Shown here piece by piece: positions 1 through 6,709 of a stretch of 6,709 nucleotides of DNA. Positions within the stretch are counted from its first letter, which is position 1; the number at the start of each line of letters is the position of its first letter. The notes under the pieces were generated by a model that ran no database searches, was not told the DNA's origin, and was given only the letters and a program-made list of their open reading frames with translations. A program made the position numbers and the translations under genes. Source of the DNA: Deltaproteobacteria bacterium (GTDB lineage: Bacteria > Desulfobacterota > Desulfobacteria > Desulfobacterales > Desulfobacteraceae); assembly GCA_003647385.1 (NCBI GenBank), contig QMMT01000117.1, positions 1-6,709 on the forward strand, in the 5' to 3' direction.

Positions 1-1
1 C

Positions 2-2305
2 CCTGAAGCAACGGCTGATGAAGTGCATTATCCCGGCACTTATCTTGCCGGAGGATATAATCGGCTTAAAACTGAAATCGCCGGCAGAATTGTTGAGAAT
101 GAGGACCTGGTGAATATTCCCAACTGGCTTAGTCTTACTTTTCGTTTCCCCGGAGAGGAATGGTTCCATCTGAAAAATGTAAAGATTCTTTTTTATAAAC
201 AGTCCCTGAATATAAAAAAAGGGATACTGACTCGTATCATACGCTTTCGGGATAAAAAAAACAGAGAAACAAAATTATGTCAGCATTCATTTGTTCATGG
301 AGAGCAGATGCACAGGGCAGGACTGAAAACAATTATTACACCCGTAAACTGGGAGGGAGAAATAGAGATCTGTTCTGCCCTGGATGGCCGGGTGAAGAAT
401 CTGGGAGTAGAGCGCTACCGGGATCTGGGAAATGTTCATCTTGATTTGATGGAATTTAAACACCTTGATGAAAAAAGCATGGTGTTGAAAATGAAGACCA
501 ATCAATCCTGCATCGGTATTTCCATAGGGGCAAGAACCCGTCTTTTTGTCAACAACAAATCCCTATCTGTCAAATCAACTTCTGTTGACAAGCCAGGCGG
601 ATATGTTGCCAAACATTTTAAGGTGAATGTATATCCAGACGAACCGCTGATTGTGGAAAAACTGGTCTGCATCTATACTTCCCGGGATGCCGGTATTTAT
701 GAATGTTTATCAGAGGCTGAAAATACCGTTGCAAATGATGAGGTAAATTTTGATGGTTTGTTAACATCCCATGTGACGGCACTGGAATTATTGTGGCGCA
801 AATTCGATGTAAAAATTGAACTGGACAATAAAGATATTGAGCGGCACACTCAAAAAATTCTTCGATTGTATATTTTGCATTTATTACAAAGTTCTTCGGT
901 TAATTCCCTGGATATTGATGTGGGAATGCCGGCCAGGGGCTGGCATGGCGAAGGGTATAGAGGACATATTTTCTGGGATGAAATGATTATTTTTCCCTTT
1001 TTAAATCACCGGGCATCCCGAATCACAAGAACCTTGCTCATGTATCGATATCGACGCTTGAAAGAGGCACGGCGTGCCGCAAAAAAGTCCGGGTTTAAAG
1101 GGGCCATGTATCCATGGCAAAGCGGCAGCAACGGCAGGGAAGAAACTCAGCAAATGCATCTTAATCCGTCATCAGGCCGGTGGATTTCGGACAACACTCA
1201 GCTACAGTACCATATTAATAATGCCATTGTTTACAATATCTGGCAGTATTTTCAAATTACCCATGATATCGAATTTTTATCTTTTTACGGTGGTGAAATC
1301 ATCATAGAAATTGCGCGGTTCTGGGCAAGTATGGCAACCTATAACCCGGAAATTGATCGATATGAAATTTGTGGCGTCATGGGGCCAGATGAATATCATG
1401 ATGCTTATCCCGGCGCTGAAAACCCCGGGTTGAACAACAATGCCTATACCAATTTAATGGTTATGTTTGTCATGGATCAGGCATTGAACCTTCAGCATGT
1501 TATTCCTGAACAGGACTGGAAATATATAAAAAAAAAGTTGAGCATAAAAAGTAAAGAACTTGGAAAATGGAAAATAATGAGCCGGAGGATGAAAATTGTA
1601 TTTCATGAAGACGGCATTATCAGTCAATTTGAAGGATACGAGGCCTTAAAAGAATTTAACTGGGATGGATATACAAAAAAATATGGAAATATCCGCCGTT
1701 TGGACAGAATTCTTGAAAAAGAAGAAGACAGTGCCAATAACTATAAACTCTGCAAGCAGGCAGACGTTTTAATGCTGTTTTACCTGTTCAGTGCAGAGAC
1801 CTTAACAAAGATGTTTAAACGTCTTAATTACACTTTAGATGAAGATTATGTCCTAAAAAATATCAATTATTATCTAAATCGAACCACTAACGGGTCATCC
1901 CTGGCATTGGTCATACATGCCTGGATTGAGGCACGGCAGGCAAGAGAACGTTCCTGGGAATTTTTCAGCCAGGCACTTGAGACGGATATGGTTGATGACC
2001 AGACAGGAAGCACAAAGGAAGGGATTCATCTGGCTGCCATGTCAGGATGTATTGATATCCTTCAACGGGGCTATGCAGGACTGGAAATACGCAGCGACAT
2101 CCTGATTTTAAACCCGCTGCTTCCCAAATCCATTAATCGTATCGGATTTCACATTCGATACAGAAAACACTGGCTGGATCTGGAAATCACTCAAACAGAG
2201 GTTAAGGTTAAAAGCCTTACCACCCGGGCAAGGCCCTTCACAATTATGATCAAAAATGAAATCATCAGATTTTATCCAGGCAATACAGCGGTGGTGAATA
2301 TCTAA
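2..2305 (+). CDS. GH65 family trehalose-type phosphorylase or hydrolase, 5' partial
   Basis: This protein is an alpha-glucoside phosphorylase or hydrolase of glycoside hydrolase family 65, probably cytoplasmic and acting on trehalose or a related disaccharide. The reading frame is open to the left edge. The codons before GTG 23 still match the family (PEATADEVHYPGTY), so GTG 23 is internal and the real start lies outside the window. Counting that GTG as residue 1, the beta-rich N-terminal domain covers roughly 1-270. The (alpha/alpha)6 barrel follows to about 680, with GHIFWDE at 314-320, the general-acid motif GPDEYH at 454-459 (catalytic Glu457) and the sugar-binding KQAD at 578-581. The substrate/phosphate loop TGSTKEGIHL is at 661-670, and a small C-terminal beta domain follows. 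The end is intact (TAA). otsA follows 43 bp later in the same direction, so one transcript is likely, and this supports trehalose as substrate. The sequence resembles the actinobacterial GH65 type (Rv3401, the OtsB1 C-terminus), where a HAD or OtsB domain may precede GH65; whether one does here cannot be seen. Family assignment is firm; phosphorylase versus hydrolase is open. Confidence 0.9.
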   Translation, partial: PEATADEVHYPGTYLAGGYNRLKTEIAGRIVENEDLVNIPNWLSLTFRFPGEEWFHLKNVKILFYKQSLNIKKGILTRIIRFRDKKNRETKLCQHSFVHGEQMHRAGLKTIITPVNWEGEIEICSALDGRVKNLGVERYRDLGNVHLDLMEFKHLDEKSMVLKMKTNQSCIGISIGARTRLFVNNKSLSVKSTSVDKPGGYVAKHFKVNVYPDEPLIVEKLVCIYTSRDAGIYECLSEAENTVANDEVNFDGLLTSHVTALELLWRKFDVKIELDNKDIERHTQKILRLYILHLLQSSSVNSLDIDVGMPARGWHGEGYRGHIFWDEMIIFPFLNHRASRITRTLLMYRYRRLKEARRAAKKSGFKGAMYPWQSGSNGREETQQMHLNPSSGRWISDNTQLQYHINNAIVYNIWQYFQITHDIEFLSFYGGEIIIEIARFWASMATYNPEIDRYEICGVMGPDEYHDAYPGAENPGLNNNAYTNLMVMFVMDQALNLQHVIPEQDWKYIKKKLSIKSKELGKWKIMSRRMKIVFHEDGIISQFEGYEALKEFNWDGYTKKYGNIRRLDRILEKEEDSANNYKLCKQADVLMLFYLFSAETLTKMFKRLNYTLDEDYVLKNINYYLNRTTNGSSLALVIHAWIEARQARERSWEFFSQALETDMVDDQTGSTKEGIHLAAMSGCIDILQRGYAGLEIRSDILILNPLLPKSINRIGFHIRYRKHWLDLEITQTEVKVKSLTTRARPFTIMIKNEIIRFYPGNTAVVNI

Positions 2306-2320
2306 ATGATATCATTTGGA
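2301..2320 (+). repeat. Inverted repeat over the GH65 stop codon
   Basis: Positions 2304-2317 (AAATGATATCATTT) are a perfect 14-bp palindrome. It extends to 20 bp if the 2303/2318 pair, a U-G wobble in RNA, is allowed. As RNA it could fold into an 8-bp stem with an AUAU loop. It contains the GH65 TAA stop and ends 16 bases before the otsA Shine-Dalgarno site. No T-tract follows, so it does not look like an intrinsic terminator. It could be an mRNA hairpin that affects the upstream/downstream expression ratio, a protein-binding site, or chance in AT-rich DNA. Confidence 0.4.
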
Positions 2321-2335
2321 AGCCTGGGAAGGGAT

Positions 2336-2340
2336 AGGGA
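2336..2340 (+). promoter_or_regulatory. otsA ribosome binding site
   Basis: AGGGA lies 8 bases before ATG 2349, within the purine-rich stretch 2327-2340 (GGAAGGGATAGGGA). This spacing supports ATG 2349 as the otsA start. The competing TTG 2316 has no purine-rich site at a proper distance, since the sequence before it is the ATGATATCA palindrome. Confidence 0.6.
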
Positions 2341-2348
2341 TAAAAAAA

Positions 2349-3875
2349 ATGAAAAAAAGTCATATTATTATTGTATCCAACCGGTTGCCGCTTATTCTAA
2401 AAAAGACTGAAGATGGAAAAATAGAGGTGGAAAAGGGAGCCGGCGGACTGGTCACGGCAATGGCACCCATATTGAAGAATCGAAATGGTACCTGGGTTGG
2501 TTGGCCCGGCTATGTGCAGGAGTCGGATATGGATGATACCATGTTGCCGGAAATACAGAAAGCTGTTTCCGGGTATAGTGTTAAGCCTGTTATGTTGAAT
2601 TCAGATGAGTTAAAAAAATTTTACGAAGGGTTTTCCAATTCAATTATTTGGCCGCTTTTTCATGGATTTATCGGCAAGTGTCTCTTTTTGCCTGAATACT
2701 GGGCAAGTTATCAGGCAGTTAATAAAAAATTTGCTTTAACCGTATACCAGAATGCAGATGATCCTGATTTTATCTGGGTCCATGACTATCAATTAATATT
2801 GGTGGGGGCCCAATTACAAAAATTTCATAAAAGGACCCCCATTGGATTTTTTTTACATATCCCATTTCCACCCATTGATACCTTTATACGGTGTCCATGG
2901 CGGTTTGAACTTCTTTCTGCCATGTTGGAATATGACATCATAGGGTTTCACACCATTCTAAGCAAACGCAATTTTATCGGATGTATAAAAAAAATAATCC
3001 AGGATGCACAGATTGATGCAAAAAAGGCGTTTGATGAGACGGTAAGCGAATTAAGATTCAACAACAGAGTCATCCGTATCGGGGTTTTCCCCATCAGCAT
3101 TGACTACAATGAATTTTTTCTCCATGCCTGGGACAGCGATGTCTATAAACGATCTAAGGAAATACGAAATAATGCCCCAGGAACAAAGTTAGATACAAAG
3201 ATATTGCTGGGTGTGGATCGCCTGGATTATACCAAGGGCATACCTGAAAGGCTGAAAGCCTTTAAACGGTTTTTAACACGGTTTCCAAAATTTCATAAAA
3301 AGGTGCATTTTATTCAGCTTGTGGTCCCCAGCCGCAGGGAAATTACAGCCTATGCCGACCTGAAACTTAAGATTGAACAGCTTGTGGGAGAGATTAACGG
3401 ACTATTCAGTACAAATGACTGGCTTCCGGTTCAATATATGTTTCGAAATCTTGAGAGGAATGAGCTGATTTCATTGTATCGGGCATGTGATATTGCCTTG
3501 GTTACGCCGTTAAAGGATGGTATGAATCTTATTGCTAAAGAATATTGTGCCTGCAATATTGATGAAAAAGGGGTGCTGATACTCAGTGAATTTGCCGGTG
3601 CCGCTCACCAGTTTTATCAGGATGCTGTCCTTGTAAACCCCTATGATATAGAAGGGACTGCCAGTGCGATTTACATGGCACTTAATATGCCTTTGGAGGA
3701 AAAAAGTCAGCGAATGCGAAATTTGCGGGAGAATGTCAAAAATAAAGATATTTTCTGGTGGCTCAACTCTTTTTTAAATGCTGCCATAGAAAAGGATTTA
3801 TCAAGTTTTCCACAAGTGGATGAATATTTTCCATGTAAACCGGATTTTGAACTTCAGAGCATGGTTTTTCTTTGA
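2349..3875 (+). CDS. otsA: Trehalose-6-phosphate synthase (GT20)
   Basis: OtsA is a cytoplasmic retaining glucosyltransferase that makes trehalose-6-phosphate from UDP-glucose and glucose-6-phosphate, the first committed step of the OtsA/OtsB pathway. The 508-residue protein is one GT20 domain with no attached OtsB phosphatase. Motifs appear in family order with the same spacing as in E. coli OtsA: SNRLP with Arg12, the glycine-rich KGAGGLVTA loop at 29-37, Tyr92 and Trp101 (E. coli Y76/W85), HDYQL with Asp146 (D130), FFLHIPFP with His170 (H154), DRLDYTKG with Arg291 and Lys296 (R262/K267), and [10 protein letters not shown] with Asp390 and Glu398 (D361/E369). All key residues are present, so the enzyme should be active. 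The second His of the usual HDYHL is Gln here, outside the residues listed. ATG 2349 is preferred over TTG 2316: it has a well-placed AGGGA, and translation from it begins directly at the beta strand before SNRLP, whereas the 11 extra residues look unlike the family. It is probably co-transcribed with the GH65 gene. Confidence 0.96.
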   Translation: MKKSHIIIVSNRLPLILKKTEDGKIEVEKGAGGLVTAMAPILKNRNGTWVGWPGYVQESDMDDTMLPEIQKAVSGYSVKPVMLNSDELKKFYEGFSNSIIWPLFHGFIGKCLFLPEYWASYQAVNKKFALTVYQNADDPDFIWVHDYQLILVGAQLQKFHKRTPIGFFLHIPFPPIDTFIRCPWRFELLSAMLEYDIIGFHTILSKRNFIGCIKKIIQDAQIDAKKAFDETVSELRFNNRVIRIGVFPISIDYNEFFLHAWDSDVYKRSKEIRNNAPGTKLDTKILLGVDRLDYTKGIPERLKAFKRFLTRFPKFHKKVHFIQLVVPSRREITAYADLKLKIEQLVGEINGLFSTNDWLPVQYMFRNLERNELISLYRACDIALVTPLKDGMNLIAKEYCACNIDEKGVLILSEFAGAAHQFYQDAVLVNPYDIEGTASAIYMALNMPLEEKSQRMRNLRENVKNKDIFWWLNSFLNAAIEKDLSSFPQVDEYFPCKPDFELQSMVFL

Positions 3876-3920
3876 AAAGTCACAAGCACAGTAAAGCAAA
3901 ATCAGCCTTCTTTTTTTACT
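3876..3920. other. Convergent intergenic gap with T-runs, no clear terminator
   Basis: This short gap separates the ends of otsA and trkH, so transcripts from both sides converge here. It holds a 7-T run at 3911-3917; a second T-rich stretch at 3924-3929 is already within the trkH end. The best inverted repeat is AGTAAA 3890-3895 with TTTACT 3915-3920, an all-but-one A/T stem with a 19-base loop. That is too weak to call a Rho-independent terminator. Termination may be Rho-dependent or lie beyond the gap inside the opposing gene. Confidence 0.35.
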
Positions 3921-5372
3921 TTATTTTTTCCAGAATTCAGGAACAAAAAGGATGATTACAGTGTAAATTTCCAGTCTGCCGAGCAGCATGCACCATGCAA
4001 GCAGCCATTTGCCCATTACCGGAAGGTGTGCAAAATTTTCAGTAGGTCCGACAGTTCCGAACCCTGGGCCGATGTTCCCTATACAGGCGGCAACCGCTCC
4101 AAACGATGTCATCATGTCAACCCCCATGCAGGCAAGAAGGATGCTCGACAGGATAAAAAGAGCGATATAGAGTGCTAAAAATCCCATGATACTTCGAAGA
4201 ACTTCATCCGGTATAACCATGTTATTAATTTTTACATGGCGGATACTTCTGGGGTGGATGATTTTAAATAGTTCTCTGTAACAATATTTAAAACAGACTA
4301 TGATCCTGGCACATTTCATTCCACCGCCGGTTGATCCTGCAGAGGCACCAATAAACATGGCGATAAAAAGAAGTACCTGGCTTAATCCGGGAAATTTTTC
4401 ATAATCAGCTGTTGCAAACCCGGTGGTTGTAATAATCGAGGTCACCTGAAAACTTGCAAATCTAAACGCCTCTTTAAAGGAAGTATAAACAGAACCATAA
4501 ATATCCCATGTGACCAGAAGGGTTATTCCCAATGTTAGCCCGAGAAAAAACCGGCATTCCGTATCTTTCCAGAATGCGAGCGTTTCACCTCGCAATAATT
4601 GATAATGCAGCGAAAAATTAATTCCCGCAAGGATCATGAATATAGCAATAACATAATCAAAATAGGCACTATTATAATGGGCAATTGAAGCATTTTTGGG
4701 GGAGAACCCGCCTGTGGGCATGGTTGTAAATGCATGACAGGTAGACTCGAATAACGACATCCCACCCCCTAGTAAAAAAATAATTTCAACCAGGGTAATC
4801 ACTGCATACAATACCCATAAAATTTTAGCAGAGTCGCTTAGCCGGGGCGTCAGTTTGTCCGGCACCGGGCTTGGGACTTCTGCTTTATACAACTGGATTC
4901 CGCCAACCCCTAAAAAAGGCAGAATGGCAAGAGAAAGAACAATAATTCCCATACCTCCCAGCCATTGAATCAAGCTTCTCCAGAAAAGAAGGCTTTTGGT
5001 TGTTCCCTCAATATTAGTCATCACTGATGACCCTGTCGTTGTAAATCCAGAAACGGATTCAAAAAATGCATCGGTAAAGTTTGTGAATTCTGGGCAGAAA
5101 TAAAAGGGGAGGGCGCCGAAAATACCAATGGCAGTCCAGGCTAACGCAACTGTGGTCATTCCTTCTTTTTGATTGATATAATCATCGCGGCTCTGTTTTC
5201 TCGATAAAATGATCAGGACGAGTCCTGCTAACATGGTAATACCGATAGAGCGGATAAAACAGTCCCTGGAAGGGTCTTGATAATAAAGGCTTACAAGTAG
5301 AGGCGCAACCATGGAAAGCCCTAAAAAAACTAACAGGATACCAATAATACTCGCAACAAACTGCCAGCGCAT
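3921..5372 (-). CDS. trkH: Trk potassium uptake protein TrkH
   Basis: TrkH is the membrane-embedded K+-conducting subunit of the Trk system and works with the cytoplasmic gating protein TrkA. At 483 residues it has the usual full length. Hydrophobic segments run throughout, the first at about 5-30, with no separate signal peptide. Four pore-loop repeats are visible, each with its filter glycine region: SGFTTTGSS at 108-116, TTMPTGGFSP at 216-225, ITTTGFATADY at 314-324 and NIGPGFGTVGP at 433-443. The conserved GSTGGGMK at 346-353 matches the loop that occludes the pore below the filter in TrkH structures. The C-terminus carries the family's MLLGRLEIYT at 462-471. ATG 5372 overlaps the trkA stop as TAATG and only a weak GGAT precedes it, which suggests coupled translation with trkA. 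TrkG and KtrB are related, but the length and the two-domain TrkA partner favour TrkH. Confidence 0.96.
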   Translation of the reverse strand: MRWQFVASIIGILLVFLGLSMVAPLLVSLYYQDPSRDCFIRSIGITMLAGLVLIILSRKQSRDDYINQKEGMTTVALAWTAIGIFGALPFYFCPEFTNFTDAFFESVSGFTTTGSSVMTNIEGTTKSLLFWRSLIQWLGGMGIIVLSLAILPFLGVGGIQLYKAEVPSPVPDKLTPRLSDSAKILWVLYAVITLVEIIFLLGGGMSLFESTCHAFTTMPTGGFSPKNASIAHYNSAYFDYVIAIFMILAGINFSLHYQLLRGETLAFWKDTECRFFLGLTLGITLLVTWDIYGSVYTSFKEAFRFASFQVTSIITTTGFATADYEKFPGLSQVLLFIAMFIGASAGSTGGGMKCARIIVCFKYCYRELFKIIHPRSIRHVKINNMVIPDEVLRSIMGFLALYIALFILSSILLACMGVDMMTSFGAVAACIGNIGPGFGTVGPTENFAHLPVMGKWLLAWCMLLGRLEIYTVIILFVPEFWKK

Positions 5373-5374
5373 TA
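5370..5374 (-). promoter_or_regulatory. TAATG stop-start overlap, trkA to trkH
   Basis: On the minus strand the trkA TAA stop (5374-5372) shares its last A with the trkH ATG (5372-5370). The bases just upstream, GGATTACTTC, contain only a weak Shine-Dalgarno-like GGAT. This arrangement is typical of termination-reinitiation, which would keep the channel subunit and its regulator in proportion. Confidence 0.7.
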
Positions 5375-6709
5375 GAAGTAATCCAGTTTAACGGTCAAAA
5401 GTTTTTCAAGTTTTTTTACAGCATGTTTAAGAGCAAACAGAATGATTCTATCCCCTGGTTTTATAACACTATCGCCTGATGGAATTATAATCTGGCCGTC
5501 TCTGATGATGCAGACGAGAATGGCTCCTTTGGGAAAGTGTAGTTTTTTTAATGGTCTGTCAGTAATGTCTGAGGTTTCAAGGGCAATGGCTTCAATAAAT
5601 TCTCCTCTTTCGCCAAATATTGATATGTCAGATAAGACTTTTCCTTTCCTGATGTCCTGCAAAATTGAACTCACGGCGGATAGTCTCGGGCTTACAACTT
5701 TCTCAATTCCAATAGTAGCAAGCAGCGGGAAATAGCTTGATTTCTCAATCCTTGTAATTGTATTTTGAACCCCCAGGTTTTTTGCAAGAAGAGAAACAAG
5801 AATATTGGTCTCATCGTCATCGGTAATAGAGACGACAACATCACTCTGGCCCACATTCTCTTCAAGAAAGAGTTTCTGGTCAGATCCGTCACCATGGAGA
5901 ACAACGGTTTTATCCATCTGTTCAGACAGGTAATGGCAACGGTCAAGATCGGATTCAATGATTTTTGTCTTAATCGAGTCCTTTTCGAGTATTTTGGCCA
6001 GCCGTTCACCGATTCGTCCGCCGCCTATGATCAAGGCGCTCTGGATGGGTTGGATTATTATTCCGAAAAGTTTAAGTGTTTGCTCAAGTTTTTGCGTTTC
6101 ACAGACAAAATAGAGTAAATCCCCGGATTCAATTTTATTGTTTCCCCTTGGGACAATTACCTCGTCATCTCTGATGATCGCTGCAATCAAAGGCCGGTCA
6201 TCACCAAATTTAGGTGAAAAATCAATAAGTCTCATCCCTGCAACGGGAGAATAACTGTCAAGCCTGATTCCAATGTATTTTACCTGGCCGTCGGCAAAAT
6301 CTCCAACATCAATTGCCCCGGGCACATCCATGAGTTTTCTGATGGTATTCACCACCTCGGTTTCAGGATTGATTATCGTATCAATATGAGGGTTTTCCTT
6401 CTTAAAACGATTATGATAGGGGTAAAAGTCGTTATTTCTTAATCGGACAAGTTTTTTGGTTGTGGGAGATATCAGATTGGCCATCAGGCATGCCACAAGA
6501 TTTGTCTCATCACTGTCTGTCACTGCCAGAAGGATATCAGTCTCTTTAATACCGGCATCAATGAGAACCTTCGGGTTGCTGCCGGATGCTGTGATAACCT
6601 GTATATCAAGGCTTTCGGAAAGATGTCGAATGGCATCTTGATCCTTGTCTATGACAATCACGCGTTTGTTTTCAGAAGCAAGTCTGCTGGCTATGTTGTA
6701 ACCCACTTC
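5372..6709 (-). CDS. trkA: Trk potassium uptake regulator TrkA, 5' partial
   Basis: TrkA is the cytoplasmic NAD(H)- and nucleotide-binding ring protein that docks on TrkH and gates K+ uptake. The visible part is 445 codons and has the duplicated RCK layout. Counting the GTG at 6706 as residue 1, the first Rossmann domain (RCK_N) spans 1-115, with the acidic ribose-binding Asp20 at the end of VIVID. The first RCK_C spans about 135-215. The second Rossmann fold begins with IIGGGRIGERLA at 226-237, with Glu251 in KIIESD and HGDGSD at 271-276. The second RCK_C spans about 362-440. The start is missing: the frame stays open to the right edge, and EVGYNIASRLA is the second half of the usual IVGAGEVGxNIA motif, so about ten residues lie beyond the window. 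GTG 6706 would cut the GxGxxG loop and is not a credible start. The gene is first in a trkA-trkH operon whose promoter is outside the window. The two-domain form fits Trk rather than the single-domain KtrA/KtrC. Confidence 0.95.
   Translation of the reverse strand, partial: EVGYNIASRLASENKRVIVIDKDQDAIRHLSESLDIQVITASGSNPKVLIDAGIKETDILLAVTDSDETNLVACLMANLISPTTKKLVRLRNNDFYPYHNRFKKENPHIDTIINPETEVVNTIRKLMDVPGAIDVGDFADGQVKYIGIRLDSYSPVAGMRLIDFSPKFGDDRPLIAAIIRDDEVIVPRGNNKIESGDLLYFVCETQKLEQTLKLFGIIIQPIQSALIIGGGRIGERLAKILEKDSIKTKIIESDLDRCHYLSEQMDKTVVLHGDGSDQKLFLEENVGQSDVVVSITDDDETNILVSLLAKNLGVQNTITRIEKSSYFPLLATIGIEKVVSPRLSAVSSILQDIRKGKVLSDISIFGERGEFIEAIALETSDITDRPLKKLHFPKGAILVCIIRDGQIIIPSGDSVIKPGDRIILFALKHAVKKLEKLLTVKLDYF

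Noticed and set aside
23..25. GTG as the start of the GH65 gene
   Set aside because: The frame is open to base 2, and the upstream codons (PEATADE) continue a family-conserved stretch. The N-terminal domain would also be incomplete.
197..208. 12-base word AAACAGTCCCTG repeated at 5257-5268
   Set aside because: Both copies lie in coding sequence of unrelated genes with no wider similarity. About one such 12-mer match is expected by chance in a window of this size.
585..607. TTGACA followed by TATGTT as an internal promoter
   Set aside because: The spacing between the boxes is only about 11 bases, and the site lies deep inside the GH65 coding region.
1528..1536. Run of nine A (also eight A at 253-260) in the GH65 gene as a phase-variation or slippage site
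   Set aside because: The frame is intact through both runs, the Lys codons fit the protein, and A-runs are common across this AT-rich window. Nothing else suggests programmed slippage.
2306..2308. ATG overlapping the GH65 stop (TAAATG) as the start of a small gene or of otsA
   Set aside because: It is out of frame with otsA, has no Shine-Dalgarno site of its own, and opens a short frame that ends within the start of otsA without recognisable protein character.
5692..6118. Alternative reading frames of about 100 codons opposite or within trkA
   Set aside because: They overlap conserved TrkA Rossmann-fold sequence completely, and their translations show no family features. They are shadows of the real gene.
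6704..6706. GTG as the start of trkA
   Set aside because: It falls within the GxGxxG dinucleotide-binding loop, and the preceding codon is the expected Glu. The gene is cut by the window edge.

Overview
The window holds four genes in two convergent pairs and is almost fully coding. Both end genes run off the window. The two left-hand genes read rightward and concern trehalose: the C-terminal part of a glycoside hydrolase family 65 (GH65) protein, then a complete trehalose-6-phosphate synthase (otsA). The two right-hand genes read leftward and form a potassium-uptake operon: trkA, lacking only its first few codons here, then a complete trkH. The pairs meet tail to tail across a 45-bp gap at 3876-3920.

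The organism looks like a Gram-negative-type bacterium with a moderately AT-rich genome, many A/T homopolymers and mixed start codons. The protein sequences and the trkA-trkH order would fit a marine or sediment Desulfobacterota (delta-proteobacterial sulfate reducer). This is an impression from sequence character, not a demonstrated placement.

Layout: 2-2305, GH65 enzyme, open at the left edge, with its catalytic Glu and most of its barrel intact. 2301-2320, a small inverted repeat across the GH65 stop codon. 2336-2340, a Shine-Dalgarno site that favours ATG 2349 as the otsA start. 2349-3875, otsA with every canonical donor and acceptor residue. 3876-3920, convergent intergenic DNA. 3921-5372 (minus), trkH. 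5372-6709 (minus), trkA, whose stop overlaps the trkH start as TAATG.

Together the genes suggest osmotic adaptation. TrkAH imports K+, the fast response to osmotic upshift, and OtsA commits UDP-glucose and glucose-6-phosphate to trehalose, the slower compatible-solute response. The GH65 enzyme would cleave trehalose or a related alpha-glucoside, by phosphorolysis or hydrolysis, and so provide turnover. No trehalose-6-phosphate phosphatase (OtsB) is visible; it may lie upstream or be fused to the missing N-terminus of the GH65 protein, as in mycobacterial OtsB1. No mobile element, CRISPR array, RNA gene or clearly new system was found. The points worth checking are the incomplete trehalose pathway, the variant GH65 anion-site loop and the stop-codon hairpin.
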